Assembly: GCF_900106065.1 (NCBI RefSeq)
Contig: NZ_LT629796.1
Location: 1,834,001 to 1,898,000 of the forward strand
Source of the DNA: Pseudomonas mandelii
Lineage (GTDB): Bacteria; Pseudomonadota; Gammaproteobacteria; Pseudomonadales; Pseudomonadaceae
Length of the DNA stretch: 64,000 nucleotides
Direction: 5' to 3'
Shown here in pieces: positions 1 to 9,611 of this stretch (positions are counted from its first letter, which is position 1; every line of letters starts with the position of its first letter). The translations under genes and the position numbers were made by a program. The notes below the pieces were generated by a model. It made no database searches. It was not told the DNA's origin and worked only from the letters and a program-made list of their open reading frames with translations.

Positions 1-93
1 AACCCCGTCCGGCGGTGACGGCGCAGGAACTTCGCTTTAAACTGCCACTCCCTTTTCCATCGCCCTCTTTTAATTCAGCCACGAGTGGAATCC

Positions 94-1623
94 ATGACTA
101 CCACGCCTAAACCTTTGGTCCTGATTATTCTCGATGGCTTCGGTCACAGTGAGAGCCCTGAATCAAACGCCGTGTTTGCGGCGAAGAAGCCCGTACTGGA
201 CCGCTTGTGGGCCACTGTGCCGAACGGCCTGATCTCGGGCAGCGGCATGGACGTCGGCCTGCCGGACGGCCAGATGGGCAACTCCGAAGTCGGCCACATG
301 AACCTGGGTGCCGGTCGCGTGGTGTATCAAGACTTTACTCGCGTGACCAAATCGATCCGCGACGGCGAGTTTTTCGAAAACCCGACCATCTGCGCCGCTG
401 TGGATAAAGCCGTTGCTGCCGGCAAAGCCGTGCACTTCATGGGCCTGCTGTCCGATGGCGGCGTTCACAGCCACCAGGATCACCTGGTCGCCATGGCCGA
501 ACTGGCTTACAAGCGCGGCGCCGAAAAAATCTACCTGCACGCCTTCCTTGATGGCCGCGACACCCCGCCGAAAAGCGCCCAGTCGTCCATCGAACTGCTC
601 GACGCGACTTTCCAGGCGTTGGGCAAAGGCCGGATCGCCAGCATCATCGGCCGTTATTTCGCCATGGACCGTGACAACCGTTGGGACCGCGTATCCCAGG
701 CCTACAACCTGATTGTCGACGGCAACGGCGAATTCAACGCCGCCACCGCACAGGAAGGGCTGCAAGCTGCCTATGAGCGTGGCGAGAGCGACGAATTCGT
801 CAAAGCCACCTCCATCGGCGAGCCGGTGAAAGTCGAAGATGGCGACGCCGTGGTCTTCATGAACTTCCGCGCCGACCGCGCCCGTGAGCTGACCCGCGTG
901 TTCGTCGAGGACGATTTCAAGGAATTCGAACGTGCGCGCCAGCCGAAACTGGCCGGTTTCGTGATGCTGACCCAATACGCCGCCAGCATCCCTGCGCCAT
1001 CGGCCTTTGCCGCCGGCAGCCTGGACAACGTGCTGGGCGATTACCTGGCGAAAAACGGCAAGACCCAGCTGCGCATCGCCGAAACCGAGAAATACGCCCA
1101 CGTGACCTTCTTCTTCTCCGGCGGTCGCGAAGAACCGTTCCCGGGCGAAGAACGCATCCTGATTCCGTCGCCGAAAGTCGCCACCTACGACTTGCAGCCC
1201 GAGATGAGTGCCCCGGAAGTCACCGACCGCATCGTCGAGGCCATCGAAAACCAGCGTTACGACGTGATCGTGGTCAACTACGCCAACGGCGACATGGTTG
1301 GCCACAGCGGCGTGTTTGATGCGGCGGTGAAAGCCGTTGAATGCCTGGACCTGTGCGTCGGCCGTATCGTCGAAGCGCTGGACAAGGTTGGCGGTGAAGC
1401 GCTGATTACGGCCGACCACGGCAACGTCGAGCAAATGTCCGATGCCTCCACCGGCCAGGCACACACCGCTCACACCACCGAGCCAGTGCCGTTCATCTAT
1501 GTCGGCAAGCGGAACTTCAAGGTGCGTGATGGCGGCGTGCTGGCGGATGTCGCGCCGACGATGCTGATGCTGCTGGGGATGGAAAAACCATCTGAAATGA
1601 CCGGCACGTCGATTCTGGTGTAA
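94..1623 (+). CDS. gpmI: 2,3-bisphosphoglycerate-independent phosphoglycerate mutase
   Basis: Interconverts 3- and 2-phosphoglycerate in cytoplasmic glycolysis and gluconeogenesis without a bisphosphoglycerate cofactor, using two metal ions and a phosphoserine intermediate. The 509-residue product has the family's usual length. Visible motifs are the N-terminal metal-binding LDGFG (residues 13-17), the nucleophile Ser64 in [10 protein letters not shown], and the C-terminal metal motif TADHGN. The ATG at 94 is chosen over an in-frame GTG at 85 because family members begin right before the [10 protein letters not shown] strand. It is the first gene of a co-oriented series with envC, ctpA and yibQ, although a REPIN separates it from envC. 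Identification is very secure. Confidence 0.97.
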   Translation: MTTTPKPLVLIILDGFGHSESPESNAVFAAKKPVLDRLWATVPNGLISGSGMDVGLPDGQMGNSEVGHMNLGAGRVVYQDFTRVTKSIRDGEFFENPTICAAVDKAVAAGKAVHFMGLLSDGGVHSHQDHLVAMAELAYKRGAEKIYLHAFLDGRDTPPKSAQSSIELLDATFQALGKGRIASIIGRYFAMDRDNRWDRVSQAYNLIVDGNGEFNAATAQEGLQAAYERGESDEFVKATSIGEPVKVEDGDAVVFMNFRADRARELTRVFVEDDFKEFERARQPKLAGFVMLTQYAASIPAPSAFAAGSLDNVLGDYLAKNGKTQLRIAETEKYAHVTFFFSGGREEPFPGEERILIPSPKVATYDLQPEMSAPEVTDRIVEAIENQRYDVIVVNYANGDMVGHSGVFDAAVKAVECLDLCVGRIVEALDKVGGEALITADHGNVEQMSDASTGQAHTAHTTEPVPFIYVGKRNFKVRDGGVLADVAPTMLMLLGMEKPSEMTGTSILV

Positions 1624-1650
1624 CCAGATCCATCTGACGACGCCAAACCC

Positions 1651-1740
1651 TGTGGGAGCGAGCCTGCTCGCGATAGCAATCTGACAGCCAACATCATTGT
1701 TGAATGTCAGGGCGCCATCGCGAGCAGGCTCGCTCCCACA
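1651..1740. repeat. REPIN: inverted pair of REP palindromes between gpmI and envC
   Basis: Two REP units in opposite orientation form a REP doublet. The left arm at 1651-1674 contains GGGAGCGAGCCTGCTCGCGA and the right arm at 1717-1740 is its exact reverse complement over 24 bases. The middle holds a smaller inverted repeat (CTGACA/TGTCAG). This is the class typically mobilised by RAYT transposases in P. fluorescens-group genomes. No RAYT gene is present in this window. Confidence 0.93.
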
Positions 1741-1864
1741 GTGGTTTTGGAGTGTTTTCAGAGGCAACGCTGCTCCGGTTATCACACAACCCCAATTGGG
1801 CGTTTTTTTTGCGGCGCTTGGCGGGCATACTAGGCCGTCCCTTTCCCTGGTGTCGCCCGCCTCT

Positions 1865-3157
1865 ATGCTTCGCGTCCTGATAGCCCTTGCCCTGACTTGC
1901 CTGCTCCAACCGGCCTTCGCTGATGAGCGCGCGCAAACCCAACAACAGTTGGACGCCACGCGTCAGGATATTGCCGAGCTGAAAAAACTGCTGGGCAAGC
2001 TGCAGGAAGAAAAATCCGGTGTGCAGAAAGACCTCAAAGGCACCGAGACCGAGATGGGCAAGCTCGAGAAGCAGGTCGAAGCCCTGCAAAAAGAGCTGAA
2101 GAAAAGCGAATCCGAGCTGCAGCGACTCGATGGTGAGAAAAAAAAACTCCAGAGCGCGCGCACTGAACAGCAACGACTGATCGCCATTCAGGCCCGTGCG
2201 GCCTATCAGAACGGCCGTCAGGAGTACTTGAAGCTCCTGCTGAACCAGCAGAATCCGGAAAAATTCGCCCGAACCCTCACCTATTACGACTACCTGAGCC
2301 AGGCCCGCCTGGAGCAGCTGAAGAATTTCAACGAAACCTTGCGCCAACTGGCCAACGTCGAAAAAGACATCGCCCTGCAACAGGCACAATTGCTGGTGCA
2401 GAAGAGCAGCCTCGACAGCCAGCGCGACGAACTCGACAAGGTTCGCAAGGAGCGCCAGCAAGTCCTGGCCAAGTTGAGCGACGACGTGAAGGCGCGCGAC
2501 CAGAAGCTGGCCGCCCGCGAGCAGGATCAGGCAGACCTGTCTAAAGTCCTTAAAACCATCGAAGAAACCCTGGCCCGCCAGGCACGAGAGGCTGAAGAGG
2601 CGCGACAAAAAGCGCTCATCGCCCAGCAGGAAGCCGAAAAAAAGCGTTTACGTGAGGCTCAGGAGCAGGCGAATGCCACTGACGCCCCACGCAAACCGGT
2701 CAAGTCGAACCCTGGCGCATTGGTTTCCAGTTCAGGCGAGACCTTTGGCGGCCCTTTTGCTTCAAGCCGGGGAAGACTTCCGTGGCCGGTTGATGGTCGA
2801 CTGCTGGCACGCTTCGGTGAATCCCGTGGCGACGACGCCCGTACCAAGTGGGACGGCGTGATGATCAGCGCCTCCGCCGGCAGCCAGGTGCACGCCGTGC
2901 ATGGCGGTCGCGTGGTATTCGCCGACTGGTTGCGTGGCGCCGGGCTGTTGGTGATTCTCGACCATGGCAACGGTTTTCTGAGTCTTTATGGTCACAACCA
3001 GACGCTGCTCAAGTCTGCGGGTGACGTAGTAAAAGCCGGTGAGTCCATCTCCACTGTCGGTAACAGTGGCGGGCAGGACACACCAGCGCTGTATTTCGCT
3101 ATTCGTCAGCAGGGTCACCCGAGTGATCCGGCGCAATGGTGTCGTGCGCAAGGATAA
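1865..3157 (+). CDS. envC: EnvC-like murein hydrolase activator (coiled coil plus degenerate M23/LytM domain)
   Basis: Predicted periplasmic protein of 430 residues. It has a signal peptide (residues 1-19, ending AFA), a long charged coiled coil from about 20 to 270, and a C-terminal LytM/M23 domain from about 310. The zinc ligands of active M23 peptidases are degraded: the usual HxGxD position reads KWDGV and the final HFE position reads LYFAIR. That pattern fits an amidase activator such as E. coli EnvC rather than an enzyme. The ATG at 1865 is chosen because it starts the signal peptide; the upstream extension of the open frame runs through the REPIN. The ctpA gene follows 31 bases later. 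Role inferred from family and domain order. Confidence 0.9.
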   Translation: MLRVLIALALTCLLQPAFADERAQTQQQLDATRQDIAELKKLLGKLQEEKSGVQKDLKGTETEMGKLEKQVEALQKELKKSESELQRLDGEKKKLQSARTEQQRLIAIQARAAYQNGRQEYLKLLLNQQNPEKFARTLTYYDYLSQARLEQLKNFNETLRQLANVEKDIALQQAQLLVQKSSLDSQRDELDKVRKERQQVLAKLSDDVKARDQKLAAREQDQADLSKVLKTIEETLARQAREAEEARQKALIAQQEAEKKRLREAQEQANATDAPRKPVKSNPGALVSSSGETFGGPFASSRGRLPWPVDGRLLARFGESRGDDARTKWDGVMISASAGSQVHAVHGGRVVFADWLRGAGLLVILDHGNGFLSLYGHNQTLLKSAGDVVKAGESISTVGNSGGQDTPALYFAIRQQGHPSDPAQWCRAQG

Positions 3158-3188
3158 GTACGCCATCTACTTCAGGAGTTCGTTAGAC

Positions 3189-4508
3189 ATGCTGCATTTG
3201 TCCCGCCTTACCTCGCTAGCCCTGACGATCGCCCTGGTGATCGGCGCGCCTCTGGCGTTTGCCGCTCAACCGGCCCCGGCGGTCGCGCCTGCGGGCACTG
3301 CTGCGACCACCAAGGCGCCGTTGCCTCTGGAAGAGTTGCGCACCTTTGCCGAGGTCATGGATCGGATCAAGGCCGCCTATGTCGAACCGGTGGACGACAA
3401 GACCCTGCTGGAAAACGCCATCAAAGGCATGCTCAGCAACCTCGATCCGCACTCCGCCTATCTGGGCCCGGAAGACTTCGCTGAATTGCAGGAAAGCACC
3501 AGCGGCGAATTCGGCGGCCTGGGCATCGAAGTGGGCGCGGAAGACGGTTTCATCAAAGTGGTCTCCCCGATTGATGACACCCCGGCGTCCAAGGCTGGCA
3601 TTCAGGCTGGCGACTTCATCGTGAAGATCAACGGACAGCCGACTCGCGGCCAGAGCATGACCGAAGCCGTCGACAAGATGCGCGGCAAGATCGGCCAGAA
3701 AATCACCCTGACCCTGGTGCGCGACGGCGGTACGCCGTTCGACGTGACCCTGACCCGCGCCATCATTCAGGTGAAGAGCGTCAAGGCGCAGCTGCTGGAG
3801 TCGGGCTACGGCTACATCCGCATCACTCAGTTCCAGGTCAAGACCGGCGAAGAAGTGTCCAAAGCCCTGGCCAAGTTGCGCAAGGACAACGGCAAGAAGC
3901 TCAACGGCATCATTCTCGACCTGCGCAACAACCCGGGCGGCGTGCTGCAATCGGCAGTGGAAGTGGTCGACCACTTCATCACCAAGGGCCTGATCGTTTA
4001 CACCAAGGGCCGCATCGCCAACTCCGAACTGCGCTTCTCGGCCACCGGCAAAGACGAAAGCGAAGCCGTGCCAATGGTTACGCTGATCAACGGCGGCAGC
4101 GCCTCGGCCTCGGAAATTGTCGCCGGCGCCTTGCAGGATCAGAAACGCGCGGTGGTCATGGGCACCACCAGTTTCGGCAAAGGCTCGGTACAAACCGTGC
4201 TGCCACTGAACAACGACCGCGCGCTGAAGATCACCACGGCGCTGTACTACACGCCGAACGGCCGCTCGATCCAGGCCCAGGGCATCGTCCCGGACATCGA
4301 AGTGCGCAGGGCCAAGATCACCAACGAGCAGGACGGCGAATACTTCAAGGAAGCCGATCTGCAGGGTCACTTGGGCAATGGCAACGGCGGCGCCGACAAA
4401 CCGAGCGGTTCCAGCAGCAAGGCCAAGGCAATGCCGCAGGATGACGATTACCAACTGGCCCAGGCGCTGAGCCTGCTCAAAGGGCTGAGCATCACCTCCG
4501 GTCGCTGA
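3189..4508 (+). CDS. ctpA: S41 family carboxyl-terminal processing protease CtpA
   Basis: Periplasmic or envelope serine protease of 439 residues that trims or degrades selected envelope proteins. It has an N-terminal signal sequence (about 1-25), a PDZ domain at about 108-190 (GGLGIEV onwards), and the S41 catalytic core with GGSASASEI at 302-310 (nucleophile among Ser304-308) and FGKG with Lys331 as the general base. From published work on P. aeruginosa, CtpA with the lipoprotein LbcA degrades peptidoglycan hydrolases, which fits the neighbouring EnvC-like activator. The start at 3189 follows the Shine-Dalgarno-like AGGAG at about 3173-3177. The C-terminus is Gly/Ser/Lys-rich and poorly conserved. 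yibQ begins one base after the stop. Confidence 0.95.
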   Translation: MLHLSRLTSLALTIALVIGAPLAFAAQPAPAVAPAGTAATTKAPLPLEELRTFAEVMDRIKAAYVEPVDDKTLLENAIKGMLSNLDPHSAYLGPEDFAELQESTSGEFGGLGIEVGAEDGFIKVVSPIDDTPASKAGIQAGDFIVKINGQPTRGQSMTEAVDKMRGKIGQKITLTLVRDGGTPFDVTLTRAIIQVKSVKAQLLESGYGYIRITQFQVKTGEEVSKALAKLRKDNGKKLNGIILDLRNNPGGVLQSAVEVVDHFITKGLIVYTKGRIANSELRFSATGKDESEAVPMVTLINGGSASASEIVAGALQDQKRAVVMGTTSFGKGSVQTVLPLNNDRALKITTALYYTPNGRSIQAQGIVPDIEVRRAKITNEQDGEYFKEADLQGHLGNGNGGADKPSGSSSKAKAMPQDDDYQLAQALSLLKGLSITSGR

Positions 4509-4509
4509 G

Positions 4510-5286
4510 GTGCGCCTGCGGCTGCTGATTGGTCTGCTGTGCTGTCTGGCAGGCGTTGCCCACGCAACGCCCGCTACCGCTGCGCCACAGAAAGCCTATC
4601 TCACGTTGATCATCGATGACCTGGGGCAAAACCTGCCCCGGGATCGTCGCGTGCTGGCCCTGCCCGGCCCGGTGACAGCGGCGATCATGCCCGACACGCC
4701 CCACGCCACCGAATTCGCCCGCGAGGCCCATCGCGCCGGCAAGATCGTCATCCTGCACATGCCCATGGACCCGGCCACCGGCCCGTTTGCCTGGCATCCC
4801 GATTTGCCCATCGACGAACTTGAGAAACGCCTGAGCGCAGCGTTCAAGGTCGTGCCTTACACCGCCGGCATCAACAACCATATGGGCAGTCGCATGACCG
4901 CTCAGCAACCGGCCATGGCCTGGTTGATGGCGGACTTGCAGCGCCGGCACAAGCTCTTCGTCGACAGCCGCACCAGCGCACAGACCGTCGCGGCAGCCGA
5001 GGCACAGAAGATTGGGTTGGCAAGCGTTTCGCGGGATGTGTTTCTGGATGACGAGCGCACCGAAGCGGCGATTTTCACGCAGTTGCAGACGGCGATTAAT
5101 TTGGCACACAAGCAAGGCTCGGCGGTGATGATCGGGCATCCGTATCCACAGACGCTGGCGGTGCTGGAGAGGGAGCTGCCCAAGCTCAAGGCTCAGGGCA
5201 TTGAGTGGATCGACATCAAGCAGATGATCAGCGTGCGCAGCAATCGCGCGACGGCTGCGCATGGAAAGGATGGCGTGTACCGCTAA
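4510..5286 (+). CDS. yibQ: divergent polysaccharide deacetylase family protein (YibQ-like)
   Basis: A 258-residue secreted protein with a signal peptide (residues 1-19, ending AHA). It matches the divergent polysaccharide deacetylase fold by LIIDDLG near residue 34, NHMGSR near 125, and the DSRTS segment. In this family the catalytic residues of true deacetylases are only partly kept and the substrate is unsettled, so an enzymatic role is not claimed. The GTG start directly follows the ctpA stop, which indicates translational coupling. The order envC-ctpA-yibQ is commonly conserved in gammaproteobacteria. A REPIN lies just downstream. Confidence 0.9.
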   Translation: MRLRLLIGLLCCLAGVAHATPATAAPQKAYLTLIIDDLGQNLPRDRRVLALPGPVTAAIMPDTPHATEFAREAHRAGKIVILHMPMDPATGPFAWHPDLPIDELEKRLSAAFKVVPYTAGINNHMGSRMTAQQPAMAWLMADLQRRHKLFVDSRTSAQTVAAAEAQKIGLASVSRDVFLDDERTEAAIFTQLQTAINLAHKQGSAVMIGHPYPQTLAVLERELPKLKAQGIEWIDIKQMISVRSNRATAAHGKDGVYR

Positions 5287-5308
5287 TCCGCAACAACACA
5301 AAACCACT

Positions 5309-5396
5309 GTGGGAGCGAGCCTGCTCGCGATGGCGGTGAATCAGCCAACAGTGATGTTGACTGACACTGCCTCATCGCGAGCAGGCTCGCTCCCAC
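5309..5396. repeat. REPIN between convergent yibQ and a solute-binding protein gene
   Basis: Inverted REP doublet. The left arm at 5309-5331 (GTGGGAGCGAGCCTGCTCGC plus three bases) is mirrored exactly at 5374-5396. It fills nearly the whole gap between two convergent genes, so it may also act as a transcription barrier. Confidence 0.93.
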
Positions 5397-5402
5397 ACTT
5401 GA

Positions 5403-6158
5403 TCAGAGATACCGCGCCATGATGTCGTCCACCACGCCTTCTTTGCGCAGCTGATCAAGCGCGGCTTGCAGCTTGGCCACCACGTCATCTGGAACGTCTT
5501 TGTTCAACGCCAGATAGAGTTCGGCGCTATTGAACCGCAACACCGTCTTGAGACCGTTAACGCCCTCCTGACGCGCCAGATAGCGCCCGGCCGGATCGCC
5601 CGTGGCCCACAAATCAATCTGACCACTCACCAGCTTCTTCGCGTTGTCCTGATCGCGCAGCACAACAATGGGCTTCAACCCTTGCTTGGCCAGCGTCTCG
5701 GCAATCGCATCGCCCTTGTACGCGCCAATTTTGTATTTACGCGCCTGCTCCAGCGTCTCCAGGCTGATCTTGCTGTCAGCCTTGGCCAGCATGATCCAGT
5801 CGTCCGGGCCAATCGGGCCGACCCATTTGAAGAGCTTTTCGCGGTCCGGCAAGCGCGCCATCACGAACACGCCGTAACCGGGTTTCTCGAGGGCGAGCTT
5901 GTAGATTCGCTCCCAAGGGAAGCGCAGCGTCAGGCTGTAGGTGACGTCGGCACGTTTGAACATCTCGCGGACGATGTCCACGGCAATGCCATTGATGTTC
6001 TCGTCCTGAGCGAAGTTCTTGCCGTTCTTCGCCATGTTGTATGGCGGGAAATTTTCCGTCAGCAACACCAGGTCGGTGTCGGGACTTTCTTCAGCGTGGG
6101 CTCCATTGATGAGCAACAGAGAAGCGCTGGCGAGGACAAGAAGCAGGCGTTTGATCAT
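5403..6158 (-). CDS. periplasmic solute-binding protein, SBP family 3 (amino-acid type)
   Basis: A 251-residue protein with a cleavable signal peptide (residues 1-22, ending AHA) and the bilobal family 3 fold, seen in LTENFPPYNM near the start of the mature chain and the GDAIAETLAKQG and DLWATGDPAG segments. Such proteins bind amino acids or related small solutes. No permease or ATPase gene is adjacent, so it may serve as an orphan binding protein or a sensor input. It lies between the his operon and the yibQ block and is transcribed with the his genes' strand, 78 bases after hisF. The ligand cannot be read from the sequence. Confidence 0.85.
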   Translation of the reverse strand: MIKRLLLVLASASLLLINGAHAEESPDTDLVLLTENFPPYNMAKNGKNFAQDENINGIAVDIVREMFKRADVTYSLTLRFPWERIYKLALEKPGYGVFVMARLPDREKLFKWVGPIGPDDWIMLAKADSKISLETLEQARKYKIGAYKGDAIAETLAKQGLKPIVVLRDQDNAKKLVSGQIDLWATGDPAGRYLARQEGVNGLKTVLRFNSAELYLALNKDVPDDVVAKLQAALDQLRKEGVVDDIMARYL

Positions 6159-6236
6159 GTTGGGCTACCGAAATCCATGGCGTGCCCAAGAGTGCCTTGA
6201 GCCCGCCATGCTGTCCACTGGCCTGCATGGATTTGT

Positions 6237-7007
6237 TTAGCGCATGACGATTCCGCGATGCGCCATGTAGGCCTTGGCTTCCTGCACCGTGTATTCGCCG
6301 AAGTGGAAAATACTCGCCGCCAATACGGCGCTGGCGTGGCCTTCGATGATGCCGTCAGCCAGATGCTGCAGGTTGCCGACGCCGCCGGAGGCAATCACCG
6401 GGATACCCAGCGCATCGCTGATGGCGCGTGTCACGCCCAGGTCGAAACCGTTTTTCATGCCGTCCTGGTCCATGCTGGTCAGCAGGATTTCACCGGCACC
6501 CAGGCCTTCCATCTTCTTCGCCCACTCAACGGCGTCGAGGCCGGTTGGCTTGCGCCCGCCGTGGGTGAAGATCTCCCAGCGCGGGGTTTCGCCCGGACCG
6601 GAGACTTTCTTGGCGTCGATAGCGACGACGATGCACTGCGAGCCGAAATGCTGGGCCGCTTCGCCGACGAATTCCGGGTTGAATACCGCTGCGGTGTTGA
6701 TCGAAACCTTGTCCGCACCGGCATTCAGCAAGTTGCGAATGTCCTGCACCGTGCGCACACCACCGCCCACCGTCAGCGGGATGAACACCTGGCTGGCCAT
6801 GCGCTCGACGGTGTGCAGCGTGGTGTCGCGGCCATCGACGCTGGCGGTGATGTCGAGAAAGGTAATCTCGTCAGCGCCCTGCTCGTCGTAGCGACGGGCG
6901 ATTTCCACCGGATCGCCGGCATCACGAATGTTCTCGAACTTGACGCCCTTGACCACCCGGCCGTTGTCCACGTCCAGGCAAGGGATGATGCGTTTGGCCA
7001 GCGCCAT
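6237..7007 (-). CDS. hisF: imidazole glycerol phosphate synthase, cyclase subunit
   Basis: Forms, with HisH, the complex that turns PRFAR and ammonia into imidazole glycerol phosphate and AICAR in histidine synthesis. The 256-residue (beta/alpha)8 barrel has the two catalytic aspartates as Asp12 ([13 protein letters not shown]) and Asp131 (VAIDAKK), equivalent to Asp11 and Asp130 of the characterised enzyme. It is the last his gene here, nine bases after hisA, with AGGACT as ribosome binding site. Length and motifs are standard. Confidence 0.97.
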   Translation of the reverse strand: MALAKRIIPCLDVDNGRVVKGVKFENIRDAGDPVEIARRYDEQGADEITFLDITASVDGRDTTLHTVERMASQVFIPLTVGGGVRTVQDIRNLLNAGADKVSINTAAVFNPEFVGEAAQHFGSQCIVVAIDAKKVSGPGETPRWEIFTHGGRKPTGLDAVEWAKKMEGLGAGEILLTSMDQDGMKNGFDLGVTRAISDALGIPVIASGGVGNLQHLADGIIEGHASAVLAASIFHFGEYTVQEAKAYMAHRGIVMR

Positions 7008-7016
7008 GGTCAGTCC

Positions 7017-7754
7017 TCAGCCTTTGTACGAATCGCAGAAAGCTTGCGCTTCAGCGACATCGAGGGTGCCTTCGTAGATCGCCCGGCCGGTGATGGCGCC
7101 GATGATGCCTGGCGCCTTGGCGTCCAGCAGCGACTTGATGTCACCGAGGTTGTGAATGCCGCCGGAAGCGATGACCGGAATGCGCGTGGCAGCGGCCAGG
7201 GCAGCGGTGAACGGTACGTTGCAACCCTGCATCATGCCGTCTTTGGCGATGTCGGTATAAACGATCGCGGACACGCCATCGGCTTCGAACTGCTTGGCCA
7301 GGTCGATCACCTGAATGGTGCTGATTTCCGCCCAACCGTCAGTGGCGACGAAACCGTCTTTGGCGTCCAGACCGACGATCACTTTGCCCGGGAACGCACG
7401 GCACGCTTCAGCGACGAAGGCCGGATCTTTGACGGCTTTGGTGCCGATAATCACGTAGCTCACGCCTGCTTTGACGTAGTGCTCGATGGTTTCCAGGGAA
7501 CGGATACCGCCACCGATCTGGATCGGAAGGTTCGGGTAGCGCTTGGCAATGGCGGTGACCACTTCGCCGTTGACCGGCTGGCCTTCGAAGGCGCCGTTCA
7601 GGTCGACCAGATGCAGACGACGGCAACCGCCCTCCACCCACTTGGCAGCCATGCTCACCGGGTCATCGGAGAACACCGTGGAATCTTCCATGCGGCCCTG
7701 GCGCAGACGAACACAGGCACCGTCTTTAAGATCGATAGCGGGAATAATCAGCAT
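7017..7754 (-). CDS. hisA: ProFAR isomerase (HisA)
   Basis: Isomerises ProFAR to PRFAR, the step before HisF/HisH. The 245-residue barrel starts [12 protein letters not shown], with catalytic Asp8 and Asp130 (VGLDAKDG). The ATG at 7754 is preferred over an in-frame codon six residues upstream because it matches the family start and follows AAGGAA. Between this gene and the upstream DUF2164 gene lies an inverted repeat of about 84 bases with no obvious terminator run. Confidence 0.97.
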   Translation of the reverse strand: MLIIPAIDLKDGACVRLRQGRMEDSTVFSDDPVSMAAKWVEGGCRRLHLVDLNGAFEGQPVNGEVVTAIAKRYPNLPIQIGGGIRSLETIEHYVKAGVSYVIIGTKAVKDPAFVAEACRAFPGKVIVGLDAKDGFVATDGWAEISTIQVIDLAKQFEADGVSAIVYTDIAKDGMMQGCNVPFTAALAAATRIPVIASGGIHNLGDIKSLLDAKAPGIIGAITGRAIYEGTLDVAEAQAFCDSYKG

Positions 7755-7773
7755 GCTTTTTCCTTCGTCCAAA

Positions 7774-7857
7774 GAGCTGCAAGCTGCAAGCTATAAGCTG
7801 CAAGCACGCACGCGTTTCTACTTCTTGCAGCTTGCAGCTTAAAGCTTGCAGCTGCTC
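7774..7857. repeat. AGCTGCAAGCTGCAAGCT-type inverted repeat inside the his operon
   Basis: Iterated GCTGCAAGCT units at 7774-7804 face their reverse complements (CTTGCAGCTTGCAGCTT) at 7824-7857. This allows a long imperfect hairpin that abuts the DUF2164 stop codon. It is a different family from the REP elements in this window. No U-tract follows on the his strand, so termination is not supported; RNA stability control or a passive repeat is possible. Confidence 0.85.
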
Positions 7858-8115
7858 CTATGCTTTCTCGAGCGCCCACAAGTCGCTTTCGATGCTTTCG
7901 AACCTCTCTTTGAGGTGCGTCTGCACATCGAAAATCGCCCTGTTGTAATAGTGCGGCGCAATTTCGCGAGTAAACAGCTCAAGGATTTCAGCCGCTTCGA
8001 ACGAACCCAGGTCCAGTTCGAAGCGATCTTCCATGAAGCGTTTGATCTTGTGATTGGCCTCGTTCTCCTGTTCGGGAGTGAGGGTCAGGATCGGCGGCTT
8101 CTTCTTGGCAGCCAT
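7858..8115 (-). CDS. DUF2164 family protein
   Basis: A small soluble protein of 85 residues, basic at the N-terminus (MAAKKKPP) and acidic and helical after. The LTPEQ opening, FELDLGSFEAAEIL and the HYYNRAIFDVQ segment resemble the DUF2164 family. No function is known to me. It sits directly after hisH (no intergenic base) and before hisA, so it is co-transcribed with histidine genes. This placement is common in pseudomonads. Confidence 0.85.
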   Translation of the reverse strand: MAAKKKPPILTLTPEQENEANHKIKRFMEDRFELDLGSFEAAEILELFTREIAPHYYNRAIFDVQTHLKERFESIESDLWALEKA

Positions 8116-8754
8116 TTACCAGCGACCATCCCACGCGGCGAAGTTCTGCAGCAATTGCAGGCCATGGGTATGGCTCTTCTCCGGGTGGAACTGCACGGCG
8201 AAACGCGAGCCATCGGCCAGCGCCGCGGCGAAATCGACACCGTAATGACCGCCACCCACCACCTGCCGCGCATTGCCGGCGGCGATGTAGTAGCTGTGCA
8301 CGAAGTAGAAACGCGCCAGGTCCGGAATGTTGTGCCACAGCGGGTGACTCACCGTCTGCTTCACTTCGTTCCAGCCCATGTGCGGGACTTTCAGGTGTTC
8401 GCCGTCTTCGTGCAGGTCCTTGCCGAAGAACTTCACCTGGCCTGGAAACAGACCGATGCAATCGACGCCGTCGTTCTCTTCACTGCTGTCGAGCAAGGCT
8501 TGCATGCCGACACAGATGCCGAGAAACGGACGGTCCTGGCTGACTTCGCGCACCAGCGAATCGAAGCCCAGGCGACGGATCTCCGCCATGCAATCGCGAA
8601 TCGCGCCGACGCCGGGAAAAACCACCCGGTCGGCTTCGCGAATCACATCGGCATCGCTGGTGATCAGGACCTTGCCGGCACCGACGTGCTCGAGGGCCTT
8701 GGCCACCGAGTGCAGGTTGCCCATGCCGTAATCGATAACCGCGACCGTCTGCAT
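8116..8754 (-). CDS. hisH: imidazole glycerol phosphate synthase, glutamine amidotransferase subunit
   Basis: Hydrolyses glutamine and channels ammonia to HisF. This 212-residue class I amidotransferase has nucleophile Cys81 in LGICVGMQ and the His190/Glu192 pair in FHPEKSH. The ATG shares one base with the hisB stop (TAATG), indicating coupling. The downstream DUF2164 gene begins immediately after the stop. Confidence 0.97.
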   Translation of the reverse strand: MQTVAVIDYGMGNLHSVAKALEHVGAGKVLITSDADVIREADRVVFPGVGAIRDCMAEIRRLGFDSLVREVSQDRPFLGICVGMQALLDSSEENDGVDCIGLFPGQVKFFGKDLHEDGEHLKVPHMGWNEVKQTVSHPLWHNIPDLARFYFVHSYYIAAGNARQVVGGGHYGVDFAAALADGSRFAVQFHPEKSHTHGLQLLQNFAAWDGRW

Positions 8755-9347
8755 TACAGAACGCCTTTGGTCGACGGCATCTGACCGGCCATGCGGTCAT
8801 CAAGCTCTACGGCCATGCGCAGGGCGCGGCCGAATGCCTTGAACACGGTTTCGATCTGGTGGTGGGTGTTGGTGCCACGCAGGTTGTCGATGTGCAGGCT
8901 GACCAGCGCATGGTTGACGAAGCCCTGGAAGAATTCCTGGAACAGGTCAACGTCGAAGCCGCCAACGGTGGCGCGGGTGTAGGGAACATGCATCTGCAGG
9001 CCAGGACGGCCGGAGAAGTCGATCACCACACGCGATAGCGCTTCATCGAGCGGGACATAGGCGTGGCCGTAGCGACGGATGCCTTTTTTGTCGCCGATGG
9101 CTTTGGCGAAGGCCTGACCCAAAGTGATACCAACGTCTTCCACCGTGTGGTGGTCGTCGATATGCAGGTCGCCTTTGCTGACAATATCCAGGTCGATCAG
9201 CCCGTGACGGGCGATCTGGTCCAGCATGTGCTCAAGAAAAGGGACACCGATATCAAATCGGGCCTTTCCGGTGCCATCCAGGTTGATCGAGGCTTTGATC
9301 TGGGTTTCCAGAGTGTCGCGCTCGACTGACGCCTTACGTTCGGCCAT
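8754..9347 (-). CDS. hisB: imidazoleglycerol-phosphate dehydratase
   Basis: Dehydrates imidazole glycerol phosphate to imidazole acetol phosphate. The 197-residue monofunctional form, as in pseudomonads, lacks the phosphatase domain of enteric HisB. Manganese-binding histidine clusters are visible in [10 protein letters not shown] and NTHHQIE. The ATG at 9347 ([12 protein letters not shown]) is preferred over the GTG one codon earlier. It is the first gene of the hisB-hisH-DUF2164-hisA-hisF operon; the promoter should lie in 9350-9500. Confidence 0.97.
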   Translation of the reverse strand: MAERKASVERDTLETQIKASINLDGTGKARFDIGVPFLEHMLDQIARHGLIDLDIVSKGDLHIDDHHTVEDVGITLGQAFAKAIGDKKGIRRYGHAYVPLDEALSRVVIDFSGRPGLQMHVPYTRATVGGFDVDLFQEFFQGFVNHALVSLHIDNLRGTNTHHQIETVFKAFGRALRMAVELDDRMAGQMPSTKGVL

Positions 9348-9421
9348 CACCAGCTCCGCAAAATCATTGGGCGAAAAAGGCAGCCATTATAGGGGCGCGG
9401 GCGCGAAACAGAAACACGGGA

Positions 9422-9433
9422 GGTGATATCACT
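9422..9433. promoter_or_regulatory. palindrome GGTGATATCACT upstream of hisB
   Basis: A ten-base perfect palindrome (GTGATATCAC) lies 75 bases upstream of hisB. The identical 12-mer in the other orientation occurs at 11447-11458, upstream of panZ and the OFA transporter. It is a candidate operator only; two hits in 64 kb could be chance. Confidence 0.3.
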
Positions 9434-9504
9434 GACGGAGTGAATCCGGGAGTATCGGGGATAGACATGTCCATACAAGCGGATTTGATGGCGCCTCAAA
9501 CAAA

Positions 9505-9594
9505 TGTGGGAGCGAGCCTGCTCGCGAAAGGGCCTTCACATTCAACATCTCTGTCGACTGTCAGACCGCATTCACGAACAGGCTCGCTCCCACA
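9505..9594. repeat. REPIN between hisB and the OFA transporter gene
   Basis: REP doublet with left arm 9505-9527 (TGTGGGAGCGAGCCTGCTCG and on) and right arm 9571-9594. The right arm carries substitutions (TTCACGAACAGG instead of ATCGCGAGCAGG), so this copy has diverged from those at 1651 and 5309. Confidence 0.88.
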
Positions 9595-9611
9595 GGGGCA
9601 GTGCGTTTTAC

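Noticed and set aside
1790..1812. CCCAATTGGG followed by eight T as a gpmI terminator
   Set aside because: The stem would be only three to four pairs, too weak to call.
1697..1864. N-terminal extension of the envC frame
   Set aside because: The extension is translated REP sequence; the signal peptide begins at 1865.
163..1959. 598-codon open frame antisense to gpmI
   Set aside because: It is a shadow of GC-rich codon use; the translation is compositionally odd and gpmI on the other strand is certain.
6258..7796. 512-codon open frame antisense to hisF and hisA
   Set aside because: It spans two certain genes and their gap on the other strand and has no ribosome binding site or motif.
7774..7857. 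Long hairpin as a terminator inside the his operon
   Set aside because: No U-tract on the minus strand and the operon continues with hisA nine to twenty bases on.
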